Source of the DNA: an uncultured Collinsella sp.
GTDB lineage: Bacteria; Actinomycetota; Coriobacteriia; Coriobacteriales; Coriobacteriaceae
Direction: 5' to 3'
Assembly (NCBI GenBank): GCA_902469555.1
Contig: CABRDB010000034.1
Location: forward strand, 1-15,276
DNA: 15,276 nucleotides
Both the position numbers and the translations under genes were made by a program. A model generated the notes under the pieces. It did no database searches, was not told the origin of the DNA, and saw only the letters and a list, made by a program, of their open reading frames with translations. Of this stretch, positions 12,113 to 15,276 are shown in pieces. The number at the start of each line of letters is the position of its first letter. Within the stretch, counting starts at the first letter, position 1.

Positions 12113-12976
12113 CTATTGTACGCCGTTGGGATAGGCAATGCGCGCGGCAAGGCACTCGAGTGCCAGTACCAGAGCAAAACCGCAGCTCACATCACTCAAA
12201 AAGTGCGCCCCGATCACGATACGGCCAAACGCGACGAGCGCCGCGACCACAGCCGCCGTCCAAAAGACCACGCGGCGGCGCGACGGTTTTCCCTTAAAGG
12301 CCGCCGCGGGAAGCCCGGCGAGCATAAGGCCGATCGCCGCATGCGCCGTGTGCCCGCTCGCGAACGACTTAAAGCCGTCCTTGATTACGCCGGCCGCGAT
12401 ATAGCTCCACTTGTCGGGGTTACCGATTACCCACCACGGCTGAAAATTGAGCCCCGGCGTGACCTCGATCACGCGCATGCGTGGGCGCGACCACAGCGGC
12501 TTGACGATCACGTTGAGGATGATGGCCTGAGCGACCCACACGGCAAGCACCATCAACGCCCAGCGCGTAAGCTCGTCGGGCTCGGTCGTGCGCGTGAGGC
12601 GATAGACGATAAGGTTGGCGGCGATGACCAGCACAAACGTCAGCACCAACTGAGCCGCGATGAGTTTGCCGCCAACCCTCAGGGACGAAACGATCTCGTA
12701 GCCGGTCAGGCCAACGTTGACGAGGATGCCGAGCACGGCGAGCCATTTGCTCCCCCTGGAGTCGGGACGCACCGCGCGTACGAGCATAACGCCCGCGACG
12801 CTCGCCGTCAGCTCGAACGGCAGCTCGCCGGCGGCCTCGATAAAGCGACCGTACATGCTGCCGATATTGAACAGCGCGCTCGAGATCTGATAATCGAAGA
12901 AACTGCCCACGCCCAGACAAAGGCACAGGACAACCGCGATAATGGCGGCATCTTTCTTATAGATGTATCCGAACAT
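12113..12976 (-). CDS. PAP2-family membrane phosphatase
   Basis: A 287-residue membrane protein of the phosphatidic acid phosphatase 2 superfamily, with about six or seven helices. The three catalytic motifs are visible: Lys159 and Arg164 in KPLWSRPR (motif 1), SFASGHT at 204-210 with the acid His209 (motif 2), and GRIVIGAHFLSD at 251-262 with Arg252, nucleophile His258 and Asp262 (motif 3). Members dephosphorylate lipid phosphates such as phosphatidic acid or undecaprenyl pyrophosphate, usually on the outer face of the membrane. The N-terminal 115 residues carry extra helices, so the protein is longer than minimal BacA-independent C55-PP phosphatases. The ATG at 12974-12976 has AAAGGA 5 bases upstream. 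It sits between mfd (56 bases) and the aldolase (45 bases). Substrate not determinable. Confidence 0.92.
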   Translation of the reverse strand: MFGYIYKKDAAIIAVVLCLCLGVGSFFDYQISSALFNIGSMYGRFIEAAGELPFELTASVAGVMLVRAVRPDSRGSKWLAVLGILVNVGLTGYEIVSSLRVGGKLIAAQLVLTFVLVIAANLIVYRLTRTTEPDELTRWALMVLAVWVAQAIILNVIVKPLWSRPRMRVIEVTPGLNFQPWWVIGNPDKWSYIAAGVIKDGFKSFASGHTAHAAIGLMLAGLPAAAFKGKPSRRRVVFWTAAVVAALVAFGRIVIGAHFLSDVSCGFALVLALECLAARIAYPNGVQ

Positions 12977-13032
12977 GCTTTCCTTTCGATGGAGCCAGAA
13001 TGCCCAAATGGGGTGTTTGCAGCGTCGACTCG

Positions 13033-15276
13033 CTAGTCATCATCACTAGCGCCCAGCTGTTGCAGCAGCATGAGCGCCGCGGCCACGGGGCCGGTGCCGT
13101 CGTTGGCGTCGAGGCCGCGACCCAGGCCGCTGCCCGCACCGGCGCCCGCCTTGTAGGGCACCGACAGCTTGCGGCTCTTGGGGAAGTTCACCGCGCCATA
13201 GCGGGTCTTAAGCTCAAAGGCCACCTTCTTGGGCACGTCGACGCCCAAAAACGTGATGCGACCGCCGCTGAGCGTGACGCTCTCGAGCCCCAGGCGCTCG
13301 CCGCGAATGCGGATGCGCGCGCGATTGAACAGGTTGAGTCCCGCCAACGGCAGCTCACCGTGCGCAGCCTCGGTCTCCTCCTGCACCTCGTCGACACTCT
13401 CCAGGTCCTCAGCCGCCGCGAGCTTGCGGTACACGAGCACGCGCTGGTCCACCGCCGGCATGTACTCCTCGGACAAGAAGTAGTCAGCCGGCAGGTTAAT
13501 GCCCACGCTCGCCGCCTCCACGCCGGCGTCGTCATCGCCGCGCGCCTCGGCCACTGCCTGGCCCAACATCTGCGTAAACAGGTCGAAGCCCACGCTCGAC
13601 AGGTTGCCGTGCTGCTCGGCGCCCATAAGCGAGCCGGCACCACGGATCTCCAGGTCGCGCATGGCGATGCGCATGCCGCTGCCCAGGTCTTGGAACTCGG
13701 AAAGTGCAGTCAGGCGTGCCGTAGCCTCCTCGGTGAGCGGCAGCTCGCCCGGGAACATAAAGTACGCGTAGGCCTGCGTGGCAGAACGGCCCACACGGCC
13801 CTTGAGCTGGTAGAGCTGTGCCAGGCCCAAGCGCTGCGAATCCTCGATGATGAGCGTGTTGGCGGTCGCGTTGTCGATACCGCTCTCCACGATGGTCGTG
13901 GCGATGAGCACGTCGATCTTTTTGGTCGCGAACTCGATCATCACGTCCTCGACCTCGCGCGGGCTCATCTTGCCGTGCGCCACGCCCACGCGCGCCTCGG
14001 GCGCGGCCTCGTGCACGCGCGCCACGGCGTCGTCGATGGTCTTGACGCGGTTGGACACGTAATACACCTGACCGCCGCGGCCCACCTCCAGGCGAATCGC
14101 CGCACTCACCACATCGGGGTCGTACTCCCCCACGTGCACGATCACGGGACGACGCCCGGTCGGCGGCGTCGTGATCAGGCTCATGTCGCGCACGCCGCTC
14201 GTGGCCATCTGCATGGTTCGCGGAATCGGCGTTGCCGAAAGCGTGAGCACGTCAATCTGCTCGCGCAGGTTCTTGAGCTGCTCCTTGTGCTGCACACCAA
14301 AGCGCTGCTCCTCGTCGATGATCACCATGCCCAGGTTCTTGGGGTTCACGTCGGCAGAAAGCAAGCGGTGCGTGCCGATGAGCACATCAATCGTGCCCTC
14401 GGCAAACGCCTTAAGCGCACGCTTTTGCTGCGCCGGGGTGCGGAAGCGGCTGAGCACTTCGACCTCGAGGCCAAACGGGGCAAAGCGCTCAAAGAAGGTC
14501 TCGTAGTGCTGCTGGGCCAGAATGGTCGTGGGGCAGAGCACCATGACCTGACGGCCGGAGTCCACACACTTAAACGCCGCGCGCAGGGCGACCTCGGTCT
14601 TGCCAAAGCCCACGTCGCCGCACAGCAGGCGGTCCATGGGCTTGGGCGCCTCCATGTCGGCCTTGATGTCGGCGATGGCCTCCAGCTGGTCGCGCGTCTC
14701 GTCGTAGGGGAAGCTCTCCTCCATCTCAATCTGCTCGGGTGTATCGGGCGGGCAGGCGATACCGGTAATCGACGAGCGGCGCGTATACAAATCGACCAGG
14801 TCAAACGCCAGCTTTTTGGCGTTCTTGCGCGCCTTGTTGGTGGCGCGCGTCCAGTCGGCGGTGTTGAGCCTGGTCAGGCGCGGCTTGTCGCCGTCGGGAC
14901 CGACGTATCTCGTGATACGGTCGACTTGCTCGAGCGGCACGTAGAGTTTGTCGCCGTCGGCATATTCCAGCAAGAAGTAGTCGCGCTCCTTGCCGCCCAC
15001 TTCCTGGCGCGCGATCTCGCTAAAGAGCGCGATGCCGTGAGTGGCGTGCACCACGTAGTCGCCCGGCTTAAACGGGAACGTGATCTGCGTAATGTCCACC
15101 TTACGGCGGCTGCGCGCGCGGTTGGCATCCATGCGGGCGTTGAGGTCGGCGATCGAGAACACGGCCAGGTTGGCATCGGTCACCACTACGCCCTGCGGCA
15201 AGGCGGCATCGACAAAGGTCACGCGTCCGCGCGAGATGGTGGGCACGGCGGCGCCGGCGGCTGCCTGGGCGGCACC
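13033..15276 (-). CDS. mfd: Transcription-repair coupling factor Mfd, C-terminal part (cut by the window edge)
   Basis: The last 747 residues of Mfd; the reading frame is open to the right edge, so the start lies outside. Mfd removes RNA polymerase stalled at DNA lesions and recruits UvrA. Visible, in order, counting from the first residue in the window: the RNA-polymerase-interacting region FKPGDYVVHATHGIALF (about 69-85), helicase motif I GDVGFGKT (about 220-227), the DEEQ box in IIDEEQRFG (about 319-327), motif III LSATPIPRTMQ, motif VI-type QLKGRVGRS, and the C-terminal TRCF domain with LPADYF. The N-terminal UvrB-like domains are missing from view. The last 45 residues are a Gly/Ala-rich linker and an acidic end (GASDDD), an extension beyond the usual domain. 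It heads a tight gene row with PAP2 56 bases downstream. Confidence 0.97.
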   Translation of the reverse strand, partial: GAAQAAAGAAVPTISRGRVTFVDAALPQGVVVTDANLAVFSIADLNARMDANRARSRRKVDITQITFPFKPGDYVVHATHGIALFSEIARQEVGGKERDYFLLEYADGDKLYVPLEQVDRITRYVGPDGDKPRLTRLNTADWTRATNKARKNAKKLAFDLVDLYTRRSSITGIACPPDTPEQIEMEESFPYDETRDQLEAIADIKADMEAPKPMDRLLCGDVGFGKTEVALRAAFKCVDSGRQVMVLCPTTILAQQHYETFFERFAPFGLEVEVLSRFRTPAQQKRALKAFAEGTIDVLIGTHRLLSADVNPKNLGMVIIDEEQRFGVQHKEQLKNLREQIDVLTLSATPIPRTMQMATSGVRDMSLITTPPTGRRPVIVHVGEYDPDVVSAAIRLEVGRGGQVYYVSNRVKTIDDAVARVHEAAPEARVGVAHGKMSPREVEDVMIEFATKKIDVLIATTIVESGIDNATANTLIIEDSQRLGLAQLYQLKGRVGRSATQAYAYFMFPGELPLTEEATARLTALSEFQDLGSGMRIAMRDLEIRGAGSLMGAEQHGNLSSVGFDLFTQMLGQAVAEARGDDDAGVEAASVGINLPADYFLSEEYMPAVDQRVLVYRKLAAAEDLESVDEVQEETEAAHGELPLAGLNLFNRARIRIRGERLGLESVTLSGGRITFLGVDVPKKVAFELKTRYGAVNFPKSRKLSVPYKAGAGAGSGLGRGLDANDGTGPVAAALMLLQQLGASDDD

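Noticed and set aside
11672..13036. 454-residue open frame on the plus strand
   Set aside because: It spans two real minus-strand genes (aldolase and PAP2) and their gap, is rich in His/Arg/Ala/Asp, and shows no domain.

Overview
The window looks like chromosomal DNA of a gut Coriobacteriia, most likely Collinsella. The basis is GC-rich coding sequence with AT-rich promoter gaps, actinobacterial-type proteins, and short palindromic intergenic repeats of a kind I associate with Collinsella. The genus is an inference from memory; no rRNA or other marker gene is present. There are 13 protein genes. All but one (9631-10353) lie on the minus strand. I see no rRNA, tRNA, CRISPR array, insertion sequence or prophage, and no gene-free stretch longer than about 235 bases.

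Left part (1-3115): a structured non-coding stretch at the edge; a GntR/UTRA repressor (205-924); a YitT-type membrane protein (1145-2152); and a HAD phosphatase (2359-2988) bracketed by inverted copies of a roughly 45-base dispersed repeat.

Central part (3150-10353), the functional heart: a SIS-domain sugar-phosphate enzyme of the FrlB/FraB/Gfr deglycase type (3150-4133); a complete mannose-family PTS permease transcribed as IIAB-IIC-IID (6934 down to 4333); a ten-helix EamA/DMT transporter (7118-8200); a second, divergent SIS deglycase-like protein (8432-9424); and a second, divergently transcribed GntR/UTRA regulator (9631-10353). A mannose-type PTS with two SIS deglycase paralogs is the layout of the Salmonella gfr system for glycated amino acids (glucoselysine, fructoselysine). 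The simplest model is that the PTS imports and 6-phosphorylates one or more Amadori-type compounds, and the two SIS enzymes split them into a hexose 6-phosphate and a free amine or amino acid. The EamA carrier may export the released amine. No FrlD-type kinase is visible, as expected if the PTS does the phosphorylation. The exact substrate cannot be read from the sequence.

A shared motif, ACGT-N5-ACGT or a one-mismatch form, lies in front of the left GntR gene, the PTS operon and the EamA gene. It is a candidate operator tying these three into one regulon under the left GntR protein. A different perfect palindrome (TGTATT-G-AATACA) precedes the right GntR gene.

Right part (10354-15276): a GNAT acetyltransferase of the phosphinothricin acetyltransferase type, a low-specificity L-threonine aldolase, a PAP2-family membrane phosphatase, and the C-terminal two thirds of the transcription-repair coupling factor Mfd, which runs off the right edge. 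Mfd, PAP2 and the aldolase are closely spaced and end at one strong terminator.
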